64,000 nt of DNA, from positions 1 through 64,000 of the forward strand of contig PXRI01000026.1 of NCBI GenBank assembly GCA_003021005.1, given 5' to 3'. The translations under genes and the position numbers were made by a program. The stretch comes from Halobacteriales archaeon QS_1_69_70. GTDB lineage: Archaea; Halobacteriota; Halobacteria; Halobacteriales; Haloarculaceae. Positions 17,331 to 25,746 of this stretch are shown here, in pieces. Position 1 is the first letter of the stretch. Every line of letters starts with the position of its first letter. The notes under the pieces were generated by a model. That model was not told the origin of the DNA, did not search any database, and saw only the letters and a program-made list of their open reading frames with translations.

Positions 17331-18890
17331 ATGCCTTCCCAGTCATCCCTCCCGGGCGGTTCGCCCGAACCTATCCACATCCTGCACGTCGACGACGAAC
17401 CGGACTTCACCGATCTCGCCGCGACGTACCTCCAGCGCGAGGACGACCGTTTCAGCGTCCACACCGAACTCAGCGCGAGCGACGGGTTGGATCGGCTCGC
17501 CGACGACCGTTTCGACTGTATCATCTCCGATTACGACATGCCCGGCCGGGACGGTATCGAGTTCCTGGAGGCCGTTCGAGACGACCATCCGGACCTCCCG
17601 TTCATCCTGTTCACCGGGCGAGGGTCCGAGGAAGTTGCCAGCGAGGCCATCTCGACCGGGGTGACCGACTACCTCCAGAAGGATTCGGGAACGGAGCAAT
17701 ACGCGATCCTGAGAAACCGGGTGGTAAACGCCGTCGATCGGCATCGGGTCGACCGCGAGAGCCAGCGGATGCGAGAGCGAATGGAACTCGCACTCGAAGT
17801 GACCGACTCCGTCATCTTCGAGGTCGACCCCGACACCGGGGACCTCCGCAGCCAAGGGGCGATGGGAGAGGTCTTCGACGAACCGTCCGGGGACGGAACG
17901 AAAGGGGCCGACTTCGTGGAACGGGCCGTCCACCCCGAGGACCGTGACCGGCTCCATGAACTGTTCGGCCGGATGCAGCGAGGCGAGTCCGAGTACGACG
18001 TCATCGACTACCGGACGAACCCCGCGGTCGGCCGGCAGCGCTGGATGCGGGGCCACGCCTATTACGAGGCAAGCGAGCCCCGCATCGTCGGCTTCGCGAC
18101 CGACGTCACCGAGCAGAAAACCCGGGAGCGGCAACTCCGAGAACTGAACGAGCGGTTCGAGCACCTCGCGGAGGCCGTCCCACAGGGGCTCTTCATCGTC
18201 GCGGCCGACTACTCGGAGGTCCTGTACGTCAACTCCGCGGCGAAGGAACTGTACGGGATCGACGGCGAGGACATCGCCGCGGACCCGTCGTCGTGGCAGC
18301 GACACGTCCACCCGGAGGACCTCGACCGACTCCGGGCCGACGTCGAGACACAGCGCGCCGGTAACGTCGAGGGGCCACAGCACCAGGAGTTCCGGATCCA
18401 GCACCCGGAGCGCGGGACACGCTGGCTCAACGTCGACATGTACCCCATCCGAGAAGACGACGAACTCGAGCGTCTTGCCGGCGTCGCGACCGACGTCACC
18501 GAGCGCAGGGAGCGCGAGATGGAACTGATGCGGTACGAACGGATGGTCGAGGACCTCCGGGATGTCGTCGCGATACTCGCGCCGGACGGAACGGTACGGT
18601 ACGTGAACCACGCAGTGGGACGGACGCTGGGGTACGAGCCGGAGGCCCTGATCGGCGAGGGCGGTTTCCCCGACCAGCCACAGGCGACCGTCGACGACCT
18701 GAGTGCCGCAATACACGACGTCGTCGACCAGCCCAGCGAATCACGGACGATCCGGACCGAGATGCGGCGGAACGACGGATCAGTCTGCCGGGTCGAGGCG
18801 GCGCTGCGGAACCGGATCGACGACGACACGCTCCAGGGCATCCTCGTGAGCATCCGCGAGATATCCGAGCGAAACGAGTCCCAGGCGTAG
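17331..18890 (+). CDS. Response regulator receiver with three PAS domains
   Basis: A 519-residue cytosolic signalling protein. The receiver domain (~12-135) has the phospho-acceptor D67 in CIISDYDMPGRDG and a following FILFTGRGSEEVASEAI helix. PAS domains follow at about 155-265 (ending VGFATDVTEQKTR), 270-395 (ending AGVATDVTERRER) and 400-515 (ending LVSIREISERN). As with the protein at 12706-13941, there is no kinase or output domain. The frame stays open to 17211, but ATG 17331 begins at the family-like N-terminus. AGGAG lies ~14 bases upstream. The partner kinase is not in the window. Confidence 0.85.
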   Translation: MPSQSSLPGGSPEPIHILHVDDEPDFTDLAATYLQREDDRFSVHTELSASDGLDRLADDRFDCIISDYDMPGRDGIEFLEAVRDDHPDLPFILFTGRGSEEVASEAISTGVTDYLQKDSGTEQYAILRNRVVNAVDRHRVDRESQRMRERMELALEVTDSVIFEVDPDTGDLRSQGAMGEVFDEPSGDGTKGADFVERAVHPEDRDRLHELFGRMQRGESEYDVIDYRTNPAVGRQRWMRGHAYYEASEPRIVGFATDVTEQKTRERQLRELNERFEHLAEAVPQGLFIVAADYSEVLYVNSAAKELYGIDGEDIAADPSSWQRHVHPEDLDRLRADVETQRAGNVEGPQHQEFRIQHPERGTRWLNVDMYPIREDDELERLAGVATDVTERREREMELMRYERMVEDLRDVVAILAPDGTVRYVNHAVGRTLGYEPEALIGEGGFPDQPQATVDDLSAAIHDVVDQPSESRTIRTEMRRNDGSVCRVEAALRNRIDDDTLQGILVSIREISERNESQA

Positions 18891-18938
18891 CGACAGCGCC
18901 CGAACTAAGTCCTGAACGTTCGTGACCCCCGTCGCTCG

Positions 18939-18971
18939 CGGTCCGGTATCGGCAACGACCAGTCTACTCAT
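18939..18971 (-). pseudogene. Truncated PIN-like toxin start (DUF3368-type)
   Basis: Ten bases after the antitoxin-like gene a frame opens MSRLVVADTGP, the typical beginning of a PIN-fold/DUF3368 toxin (hydrophobic strand, then the catalytic Asp in VADTGP). After codon 11 similarity stops and the sequence becomes the 3' flank of the REC-PAS gene. This is best read as a toxin removed by a deletion whose left end is at about 18938. Evidence is from a short peptide only. Confidence 0.5.
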
Positions 18972-18980
18972 CGAGACTCC

Positions 18981-19235
18981 TCAGGCATGGAGTCCCCACT
19001 CTACGTCCTCCTCAACCGCAGCTCGGGCGGATTCGACCTCTTCGATGACTTCGATGCCGAGTTGGTCAACTGCTTCCTCACGTGTAATCTCGTCGGCGAG
19101 ATACTTTCTAACGAGCATGTTGCGATACAACGTCTCGACACCGGTTTCGACCGCCCGCTGGATGACCGCCGATTCGTCGATATCGTGGTGTGCGGCAAGT
19201 TCGTGAACGTGATCCGAAACGCCATCGGTTCCCAT
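18981..19235 (-). CDS. VapB/UPF0175-like antitoxin
   Basis: An 84-residue acidic helical protein. The segment VIQRAVETGVETLYRNMLVR then YLADEITREEAVDQLG, and the ending VEEDVEWGLHA, match haloarchaeal antitoxin-like proteins that precede PIN-domain toxins. The expected toxin frame starts ten bases downstream but is cut after 11 codons (18939-18971), leaving an orphan antitoxin. It has its own TATA-like element at 19257-19266. An orphan antitoxin could still neutralise related toxins elsewhere. Confidence 0.7.
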   Translation of the reverse strand: MGTDGVSDHVHELAAHHDIDESAVIQRAVETGVETLYRNMLVRKYLADEITREEAVDQLGIEVIEEVESARAAVEEDVEWGLHA

Positions 19236-19256
19236 AGGAGTTCGTTAGACGCCTAC

Positions 19257-19266
19257 CGATATAAGT
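19257..19266 (-). promoter_or_regulatory. TATA-like element of antitoxin gene
   Basis: CGATATAAGT (plus-strand reading) is centred 26 bases upstream of the ATG at 19235. Confidence 0.5.
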
Positions 19267-19389
19267 TCGGGTCCGACTGGAGACTCGTGTTCGGGTAAGG
19301 AGTGTACTCGGCGTGAAGCTGACCGGGGCCTGAGTCGACCAAGGCCACAGCCAGATACCCTCAGAGACGTCGTCTACCGTCAAACATGA

Positions 19390-19404
19390 TGGCCTCGGCA
19401 CTCA
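19390..19404. repeat. Candidate left attachment repeat
   Basis: TGGCCTCGGCACTCA, identical to 27210-27224. A 15-base match can occur by chance in a 64-kb window; its position at both edges of the low-GC segment is what gives it weight. Confidence 0.4.
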
Positions 19405-19466
19405 CGACTCACCTTCTATCCACAAACCACGGTCGATTAGACGGTGGATACGGATCGACCGAGGCC

Positions 19467-19694
19467 CTAGCTGTCGAGTAGCGGGGAGTCCTCGAACGTT
19501 TCGCGGTCGGGACGCTCGTCTTCGAGGTGGCGTGCGGACTGGAGTTGTGAGTCCACGAGCGTGTTCACCTGCTCACCCCAGTCCTCGTCGGGATGCGTTC
19601 GGACGTACGCTGCCCACTCGCGGATCTGGCGGCGCCGCTCCTCGCGATTGTGAGCGTGTTTGTCATCACTATCCCATGAATCGTTCGTATTCAT
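19467..19694 (-). CDS. Small acidic hypothetical protein
   Basis: A 75-residue hydrophilic protein (MNTNDSWDSDDKHAHNREER at the start, then WAAYVRTHPDEDWGEQVNTL). It overlaps the end of the nucleotidyltransferase frame (true end near 19669) by 26 bases, so the two were one operon. The RTHPDEDWGEQVNTLVDSQL segment resembles short haloarchaeal proteins found beside nucleotidyltransferase or AbiEii-like genes. No catalytic motif is seen. It is possibly the antitoxin or partner half of a toxin-antitoxin module, which is inference from context only. Confidence 0.55.
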   Translation of the reverse strand: MNTNDSWDSDDKHAHNREERRRQIREWAAYVRTHPDEDWGEQVNTLVDSQLQSARHLEDERPDRETFEDSPLLDS

Positions 19695-20586
19695 CCTCGA
19701 CCCCGAGTTTCGTGACGTATCTTTCGAGTGCAGTCCTCTTAAGGCTTGGTCCCGCGACTTCGTAGAGGTAGAGCGCATCTTCGTAATCCCTCCGGGCACC
19801 CATATCGAGTTTGTAGGCGATCTGGAACTCCAGCGAGCCAACACGGATGGTTTCCCCGCCGAGGCGGACGTGGATAGCGTCGTCGAGGGAGGTACGGTCG
19901 TGCTCGTCGGAGGCGAATTTGAGTTAGACGTTCGGAACCCGGTGTCCGTCTTCGGCGACACGGACCGGGAGGTCGTCGGCCAACGTTTCATACACGTCCT
20001 CGAGTGGCATCGCCGAGCCCCAGTAGCCCGCCTCCTGAAGTCGCTTCGCCAGCTCATCGGCCGTTCCATCGTCGAACCGTTCCGTGATCACGTCGATGTC
20101 TTCGGTCGCACGCGCGCGACCGAACAACACTGCCACGTAGCCGCTCACGACGGAGTACTCGATGCCGACGTCATCGAGGATGCCGCCGACCTCGAGTATG
20201 AATTCGTCGAGGTCACTGGGCGGCTTGTCGATGACGACCCCCTCGTCAGTGAACTCCATCCGTGGAGTTAGGCGAAAGCTACCCAGGTGGGTGACCCACC
20301 GCCGCCACAGGTGCAAGCGCCACGCGTTCGGGTCCCAGTCGGTGTCTTCCGGACGCGCTCGCCCCCGGTCGGAATCGCCCAATCGCTCTTTGTTGTCGAT
20401 GTTGTCATAGTAGTACGCGAGCGCCCGATGGACGTCACCGAGCGAGAGGTCCGGATACAGTTGAGTGATCTCGTCAGGTTCGTACCCGCTATGCTCGTAC
20501 GCGACCGCGACGTCTTTCACCCGGATGCCGGTCCCCTCGATGATCGGGGCACCGTCGCTGTGCTCGGAGTCCTGAATGATGCTCAT
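19669..20586 (-). pseudogene. DUF433 / nucleotidyltransferase gene with in-frame TAA
   Basis: A 306-codon frame interrupted by TAA at 19924-19926. Residues ~12-60 resemble DUF433 (PIIEGTGIRVKDVAVAYEHS, then VHRALAYYYDN), an antitoxin-associated HTH-like domain. From about residue 111 (MEFTDEGVVIDKPPSDLDEF) a nucleotidyltransferase-fold domain begins, with the substrate-binding/metal motif FGRARATEDIDVI. After the stop the same frame continues KFASDEHDRTSLDDAIHVRL, through a DMGARRDYEDALYLYE helix typical of AbiEii/DUF6036-like nucleotidyltransferases, to TAG at 19669. One base change would create the stop. A TATA-like element at 20611-20620 supports ATG 20586. The fusion of two toxin-antitoxin-type domains is itself unusual. 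Confidence 0.65.
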
Positions 20587-20610
20587 AGACGTTTGTTCGT
20601 GCTCTATCGA

Positions 20611-20620
20611 TATTAAAATC
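20611..20620 (-). promoter_or_regulatory. TATA-like element
   Basis: TATTAAAATC (plus reading) is centred ~29 bases before the minus-strand ATG at 20586. Confidence 0.45.
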
Positions 20621-20635
20621 CTGGTTGGATTGTGA

Positions 20636-20836
20636 CTAATTGTGGCCGATGTCTACCAAGACCACGATTAGAAGTCCTCGGCAACACCTTCTACAAAAAA
20701 TGGCGGCCTCCACTCTGTCATGTATGATAACATCTGGATAGACCGTCTTCGCGTCAAGTTTTTCTGAGTCTACGTTATCTGAGATACTGCTCTGGAGGTA
20801 CTCCACCGGTGCAGCTTTGCTCACATGTTCAACCAT
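20636..20836 (-). pseudogene. Short low-GC frame, possible nuclease-like fragment
   Basis: A 66-codon frame including PVEYLQSSISDNVDSEKLDA and then VYPDVIIHDR. The YPDVIIHDR motif recalls the conserved strand of haloarchaeal restriction-like hypothetical proteins (YPDIIVHxR), but the sequence then loses sense, so this may be a gene fragment. The rest of 20587-21003 shows no gene. Confidence 0.2.
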
Positions 20837-21003
20837 GTGATTATATTCTACACCACCATCCCATTCATTGCCGATTTCCTCACCAATTTACACCGCCAGT
20901 CAATGGTGATGCTTCTTTCGTAACATTATACCTCCCTCGACATCTCTCACCTGAGAATTAGTTGATCCAGAAGGCGCTCTTCCAATTGTTATTTTCTATT
21001 TCC

Positions 21004-22209
21004 TCAATCACGCTCATAATTTTCTACTCCATCATACGCGAAGTAGGCTCCATACAAAGTTAGAATAATGACTACAATTGAAATTCCAATAATCACCCTG
21101 CCGGCGATTGTTTTCTCCATACCGACCTGGAATAGTATCGACAGAGTACTCAAGAAGACTCCCCCCAGTGACAATCCCACTGCCGCACCGACTACTCCGC
21201 CTAAGATTCTGTTCCCAACTCTAACCCAATCTACGACATCATGATATATGTCTGAAAACTCCGCTGTGAGGCGCTTACCATCCTCCTCGCTGATCTCCGG
21301 TAACTTCTTGTTCAATTTGTTTTGTTGGTCGGCCACTAGCCCTGCATACGGGCGGGGACTTCCAGTCGTATGTATAAAGACGAATGCAGCGAGGATGACT
21401 CCGGTCGCAATGAATAAACCACCCCAGATCATGGGATCTTGGACATTGACGAGGCCCGATTCGATTTCCTGCCGGAATACCGAAAGGGAAGCCACAACGA
21501 TACCAAATAACAGAATTGCAATTTGGAGACTAGCTTTAGAAGAATCTTGAATTAAAGATCTACTCGCGTAAGCTTGCTCAAGCAAGGTCCCAGTTCGATC
21601 GACAATCAAGTCACCCCCATTGTCGTCGAACTCATCAGAGGAGTAGTTTCGGTTGGGGCCTCTCCCTCCACCGGGGTCAGTATAGAAATTTGAGGAGTCT
21701 ATACCACGAACCTTTCCGAGAGGCAAGCTCGGAGAGGTGTAATCACTCCATAGCCGATCTGGGATTTTCTGTAGTATCCAGTTCCTCCCCGGAGGAAATC
21801 CTGTAGGTAATGCCTCATCCAAATCGTTCGCATCAATATCTTCAAACACAGCTTCCAAATTGGGCCGACCACTTCGGCGTTGGTAATCTGGTTCTTGGTA
21901 CTGAACAATTGTAGCTACAGCCCCAATGGATTCGTTGATTTCGTCTTGATCAACTAGTTGGTGGAGATAATCAATGGTGGATTCCTGAGTGGATATCCCA
22001 CCAATGCGTCCTATCCCATGTATCTCACCACTCGCTGACGTGAAGATCACATAATCCCCAGGATTTGGAATATCCGTAGAGATAGAATCCGGAACCGGCC
22101 AGACACCCACTGATTGGCCCAAAGCAAATTCCGGATCAACTTTCGGCAGTTCAATATCGCCAATCTCGTCCGAAAACAGGTGCCAGTTTCCAAGATAGAT
22201 TGAGGTCAT
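21004..22209 (-). CDS. Unrecognised protein with four C-terminal membrane helices
   Basis: A 401-residue protein. Residues 1-235 form a soluble domain with PNPGDYVIFTSASGEIHGIG near 48-67, reminiscent of a small beta-barrel (EVE/PUA-like) fold, and a Gly/Asp-rich linker (~190-215). Four predicted helices follow: about 236-255, 270-295, 335-362 and 372-396. Sensor-plus-membrane layouts of this kind occur among membrane-acting defence effectors, but I do not recognise the family. Codon usage is clearly more AT-rich than in the flanks. It is followed upstream on the same strand (22342-23421) by another unrecognised gene, separated by 132 bases containing AT-rich promoter-like sequence. Confidence 0.75.
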   Translation of the reverse strand: MTSIYLGNWHLFSDEIGDIELPKVDPEFALGQSVGVWPVPDSISTDIPNPGDYVIFTSASGEIHGIGRIGGISTQESTIDYLHQLVDQDEINESIGAVATIVQYQEPDYQRRSGRPNLEAVFEDIDANDLDEALPTGFPPGRNWILQKIPDRLWSDYTSPSLPLGKVRGIDSSNFYTDPGGGRGPNRNYSSDEFDDNGGDLIVDRTGTLLEQAYASRSLIQDSSKASLQIAILLFGIVVASLSVFRQEIESGLVNVQDPMIWGGLFIATGVILAAFVFIHTTGSPRPYAGLVADQQNKLNKKLPEISEEDGKRLTAEFSDIYHDVVDWVRVGNRILGGVVGAAVGLSLGGVFLSTLSILFQVGMEKTIAGRVIIGISIVVIILTLYGAYFAYDGVENYERD

Positions 22210-22341
22210 GGACTATCCCGATATACTGTCATTTTTGCGAATATAATATCCATCATGCTCTACGTTTTCCTTCTGGGTTGGCTGGAGGTAGTAGTGGTTG
22301 AAATTCGAGAAATATCAAGGTTCACACCCGGTTACACCAGA

Positions 22342-23421
22342 CTAGAAATTGCTCAGTGCCCGCTGATATATTTTAAATCGTTCGTCAACGTGTAAAGCAC
22401 CGTCTGAAATACCCTCTTCGCAGGCTTCACGGTAATACCGCAATTCACGCTCAAACCGTTCGAACCCGAATGCACAAATCGCAGCCACCTCTGCGGTTGA
22501 AATTGCCGAGTATGTCAATAGTTGAATCGCTCTATCTATGAACTTGATATAGCCGGGTCCGTACAATCTGCTGAATATACCTCCGTGTCCGTAGTTCGCC
22601 CATTCTCGAAGAAGTTTGAACACATGGAAGAACGTTGATGTCTCTCTGTCTGAATCCCAAGTGCTGATATTTTTCGCTTTGCTATACAGTGCCGTCATAA
22701 GGCGCTCATAGTGGTCTGCGTAGGAGTCTATCCTATCCTCGCGGAGTGGTTCTCTCCATTTCTCGTCTTCAACACTGATGTGTTGCGGGAATGGAAGTCT
22801 GAATTCGAAGAAGTCTCCCGAGGAAGGATTGTGATTTAGGGGGTATCCGTATAGACATCGAGCACGAGATGATAAGAACTGACTTGCATGGATATTGAGC
22901 GTTCTCACATGGGAGTTCGATAGGTCAGAGCTATCTTTCGTATGAACTATTGCTGACGCAGATTTGTAGAGTGCATAATAACACATCGTAATCCGCCATT
23001 CAGCAGTCTTCATTCTCTCCTCGGGTTCTGCGTTAACTGGGGAGTTCAGGCAGTACTCATCGCGCCAAGCGTTCGTCAAGTTGCGGAACGCTTTCTCTTC
23101 GTATAGCCTATCGGAACCAGTACGACCTCGGAAGAACTGCAAGAGTTGATCTCTATCGTCTACTGCCTGTCCAACCGTTGCAAAAATGATGTGTTCCTTC
23201 AGCCTTTCAATATCATTCTTATACGTGGCTTCCTCTAAGTTCAATTCCCAGACAGTCTGACTATCCGCGTCTATTTCTGAATTAGGCGCAGTGGCATTTT
23301 CTACCCCCATCCATTGCCCGCGATTATACTCATAAGCCCAATAGAACCCCTCTGAGAGAGTTTTCATAAACTGTCCGACTGGCATTGCTTGTTGTGCAAA
23401 TCTACGGGCCGTATGCGACAT
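22342..23421 (-). CDS. Unrecognised cytosolic protein, possible HEPN-like
   Basis: A 359-residue, mostly helical protein with no signal or membrane segment. The helix WRITMCYYALYKSASAIVHT (142-161) and the motif LLREWANYGHGG (271-281) resemble the two-helix arrangement and the R-x(4-6)-H signature of HEPN ribonuclease domains, but spacing (R272, H279) is atypical and I hold this loosely. Low GC marks it as acquired. It precedes the membrane-protein gene at 21004-22209 on the same strand. An alternative is that both are cargo genes without a shared role. Confidence 0.7.
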   Translation of the reverse strand: MSHTARRFAQQAMPVGQFMKTLSEGFYWAYEYNRGQWMGVENATAPNSEIDADSQTVWELNLEEATYKNDIERLKEHIIFATVGQAVDDRDQLLQFFRGRTGSDRLYEEKAFRNLTNAWRDEYCLNSPVNAEPEERMKTAEWRITMCYYALYKSASAIVHTKDSSDLSNSHVRTLNIHASQFLSSRARCLYGYPLNHNPSSGDFFEFRLPFPQHISVEDEKWREPLREDRIDSYADHYERLMTALYSKAKNISTWDSDRETSTFFHVFKLLREWANYGHGGIFSRLYGPGYIKFIDRAIQLLTYSAISTAEVAAICAFGFERFERELRYYREACEEGISDGALHVDERFKIYQRALSNF

Positions 23422-23548
23422 TCTGTCTGGTGATTGAGACAGTAGTGACTAAGGCTTTCTTCTCCAGAAGTGATTCAGTCGTCAAATCCGTCGTTGCTAT
23501 CCATAGGCCTAGGTGCATCCAGTCCTAATTGTCTGTTGTGATACATGA

Positions 23549-24082
23549 ATGAGTAACATCGAGCCACAGCAGACCGAGTGGGAAGACGAGGTCGGCTTGT
23601 CCGAGGAGACGACTTATGTCGCCCTCTACCCGAGTCGCAAGCACGCCGAGGAGTGGATGGAAGAGGCCGAAGAACAGGGCTACGGGAGTCGGTCGAAGTA
23701 CCTATACGAGCTGATACAAGAGGCCCGTGCTGCTCGTCAACAAGGGTTCCTCGCGTACAGTCAGAACGAGTCGAAGGTCGAAGAACTACAACTGCAAGTC
23801 GAGCTGTTACAGGACGAACTCGAAAACGCCCGCAACTCCGACCCCGGCGAAATCGATATCGAACACGAGGAGTTCGTCACTGCGTTCCTGACCGACCGCT
23901 ACCAGGAGTTCGAAAGCATCCTCAAAGATGTCACGGGAAGCGGCGTCCTCACGGGCATTGTCAAGGATGCTGTCGAAGAGCAACTATTCGACCTCGCGGA
24001 AGAGAACAAGGTCGAGTATAAGCAGGGGTATGGGTGGCGACTCGCTCACGAGGACGCTGACGCGGAGCTGGTCGAGGCATGA
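23549..24082 (+). CDS. Small DNA-binding-like protein overlapping integrase
   Basis: A 177-residue protein. Residues ~20-60 (ETTYVALYPSRKHAEEWMEE and SRSKYLYELIQEARAAR) resemble a ribbon-helix-helix DNA-binding domain. A coiled coil (about 72-98) and a C-terminal winged-helix-like stretch (VEYKQGYGWRLAHED) follow. Its stop overlaps the start of the integrase gene by four bases (ATGA), so it is co-translated with it. It is probably an accessory or excisionase-like factor or regulator for the integrase. GC is higher than in the genes to the left. Confidence 0.7.
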   Translation: MSNIEPQQTEWEDEVGLSEETTYVALYPSRKHAEEWMEEAEEQGYGSRSKYLYELIQEARAARQQGFLAYSQNESKVEELQLQVELLQDELENARNSDPGEIDIEHEEFVTAFLTDRYQEFESILKDVTGSGVLTGIVKDAVEEQLFDLAEENKVEYKQGYGWRLAHEDADAELVEA

Positions 24083-25011
24083 CGGGGAAGACCCGCGAGA
24101 AGATTTACGAGAACGACCACGACGCGGTCAACGACTTCATCGAACGCAAGCAAGCGATGGGTCGCAGTCGTCGGACGCTCAACGCCTACTCGCGTACCCT
24201 GAAATCGTTCTTCCACGAGGAGTTCCCGGACCTCGCACCCGAAGACGTCGAGGTGCGCCACATCGAGGACTACGTCGGGAAGCTCGCTGCTCGTGACCTT
24301 TCGCAGAACACGAAACGTAGATACCTCGAATCGCTATAATCATTCTTCGGCTGGGCGATGAAGCGCCCACGGTTCGAGAACATCACCGGGAACCCCGCGG
24401 CGGTCGTCCGCGAAGAAATCCCGCAGAAGTACCGTGAGCGCCCTGACTGCGCGACGTGGGAGAACGCGAAGAAAATCGTCCACGACACCGTTGACCCACG
24501 GAACAAGGCAATTGCCGTTATTCTCGCAAAGACGGGCTGCCGGATTCATGAGGCCCTTGAAATCGAACAGGTCGACCTCATGCTCGACGACGGATTCATC
24601 CGCCTTCGTGAGCGCAAGGGCGGGAGTCAGACGGTCGTCCCTGTTGACGAGGAAGTGAGACACGCTATCAAGCGGTATCGCCTTGTTCGCCCAGATACCG
24701 ACTCCGAGTACCTGTTCCTGAGCATTCGGGGGAGTCGAATGGATACGACGCAGGTGCAGCTGGCCGTTCGTGATGCTGCGGTCGAGGCAGGCGTGATGGA
24801 CGAGGGCAGGACGCGTTTCCACTGCAAGTTCACGCCTCACACGTTTCGGACGGTGTTCACGATGTTGATGCGCAATCAGGGGATGAAAGACCACATCCTC
24901 CTGCACATCCGTGGAGACGCGAACAACCGAACGATGGATGTCTACACCCGCGTTGACCGCGACGACGCCCGACAGGAATATCTCGAGTGCATCAAGTCGC
25001 TCGGCCTCTAA
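24079..25011 (+). pseudogene. Tyrosine recombinase/integrase with in-frame TAA
   Basis: A phage-type integrase (XerC/D-like) of about 310 codons. The N-terminal SAM-like core-binding domain ends KRRYLESL; TAA (24337-24339) follows and the same frame continues SFFGWAMKRPRFENITGNPA. The catalytic domain is otherwise complete; numbering from ATG 24358: R62 in GCRIHEAL, K87, H161-x-x-R164 in HTFR, H183, and nucleophile Y196 in DVYTR. One substitution (for example TCA to TAA) would create the stop. The catalytic half could still be made from ATG 24358. Presence of the integrase supports the integrated-element reading. The overlapping gene upstream is intact. Confidence 0.85.
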
Positions 25012-25166
25012 CTTCGCCTCGTAGAGCACTTCGCGGAGACGCAAGAGACTCGTTCGTCTGACGGTTGACGGAGTGAGTCCCTGTGTTCTATCAGACATCT
25101 ACTGGACCGTGAGAGACGACAAGCGTCTTGATTCTCAGGGGAACGGAGTAGACGCGACGAACCCTT

Positions 25167-25190
25167 CTGCAAAATTCTGCGTGAAGTCCT
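25167..25190. repeat. 24-bp direct repeat, copy 1
   Basis: The sequence containing CTGCAAAATTCTGCGTGAAG followed by TCCT is repeated exactly at 25867-25890, 700 bases downstream. The two copies bracket the gene at 25378-25746. Confidence 0.8.
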
Positions 25191-25343
25191 GAAGACAGCG
25201 AAACAGCGGCATCTATTTCGGAATTATTAGGTAGAGCTATGCAACATACAGAGAGTGCATTTAGCAAGCACAAAGCAAACCTTGAATGACTTCTGATTTA
25301 CCTCCAAAAATTCAGGAATATTCGGGAGTATACCATGACCCAA

Positions 25344-25353
25344 TTTTTATAAG
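25344..25353 (+). promoter_or_regulatory. TATA-like element
   Basis: TTTTTATAAG lies about 30 bases before ATG 25378. Confidence 0.55.
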
Positions 25354-25377
25354 TGGCCATTACGTAAATGAGAGTGA

Positions 25378-25746
25378 ATGACGAGTTACAAAGTGCTCGA
25401 AGAGTATCCAGTCGAATCGACGCAAAAGGATGATGAGTCTGACGGCTCAGGAAAGATGCTTCAGGTGATTATTCCACAAGACGAGTCGCCGCGTGCTGAT
25501 GTTAGGTACGGCTATACGGGGCCGTCTGGTAAATTCATCAACAACCCGCCGACGTTCAACTCATCCAAAGAGACTGAGGAAGAGGTACTCGAAAAGACGG
25601 AGGCCGCTTTCTCTAAGGCTCAACTGTACACTCTAGCATGTGAAAGCCTACAGCAAGCAGGCGTTCCCGACGAGCGCATTCCCGGAGTTCTTGAACTCAT
25701 CGAGAAGAAGGACGATATCGATGAGGTCGTCCAGCTCGCGAGTTAG
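25378..25746 (+). CDS. Hypothetical protein between 24-bp repeats
   Basis: A 122-residue acidic protein with a clear TATA element upstream. It contains a central PSGKFINNPPTFNSS loop and a helical C-terminal half (EEEVLEKTEAAFSKAQLYTL). I recognise no family. It is flanked by identical 24-base repeats 700 bases apart, which could mark a separately acquired cassette. Confidence 0.6.
   Translation: MTSYKVLEEYPVESTQKDDESDGSGKMLQVIIPQDESPRADVRYGYTGPSGKFINNPPTFNSSKETEEEVLEKTEAAFSKAQLYTLACESLQQAGVPDERIPGVLELIEKKDDIDEVVQLAS

Larger units (their letters stand above)
25012..25377. other. Low-GC intergenic stretch
   Basis: No gene is recognised. It contains the first copy of the 24-base repeat (25167-25190) and the promoter of the next gene (25344-25353). 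Confidence 0.5.
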
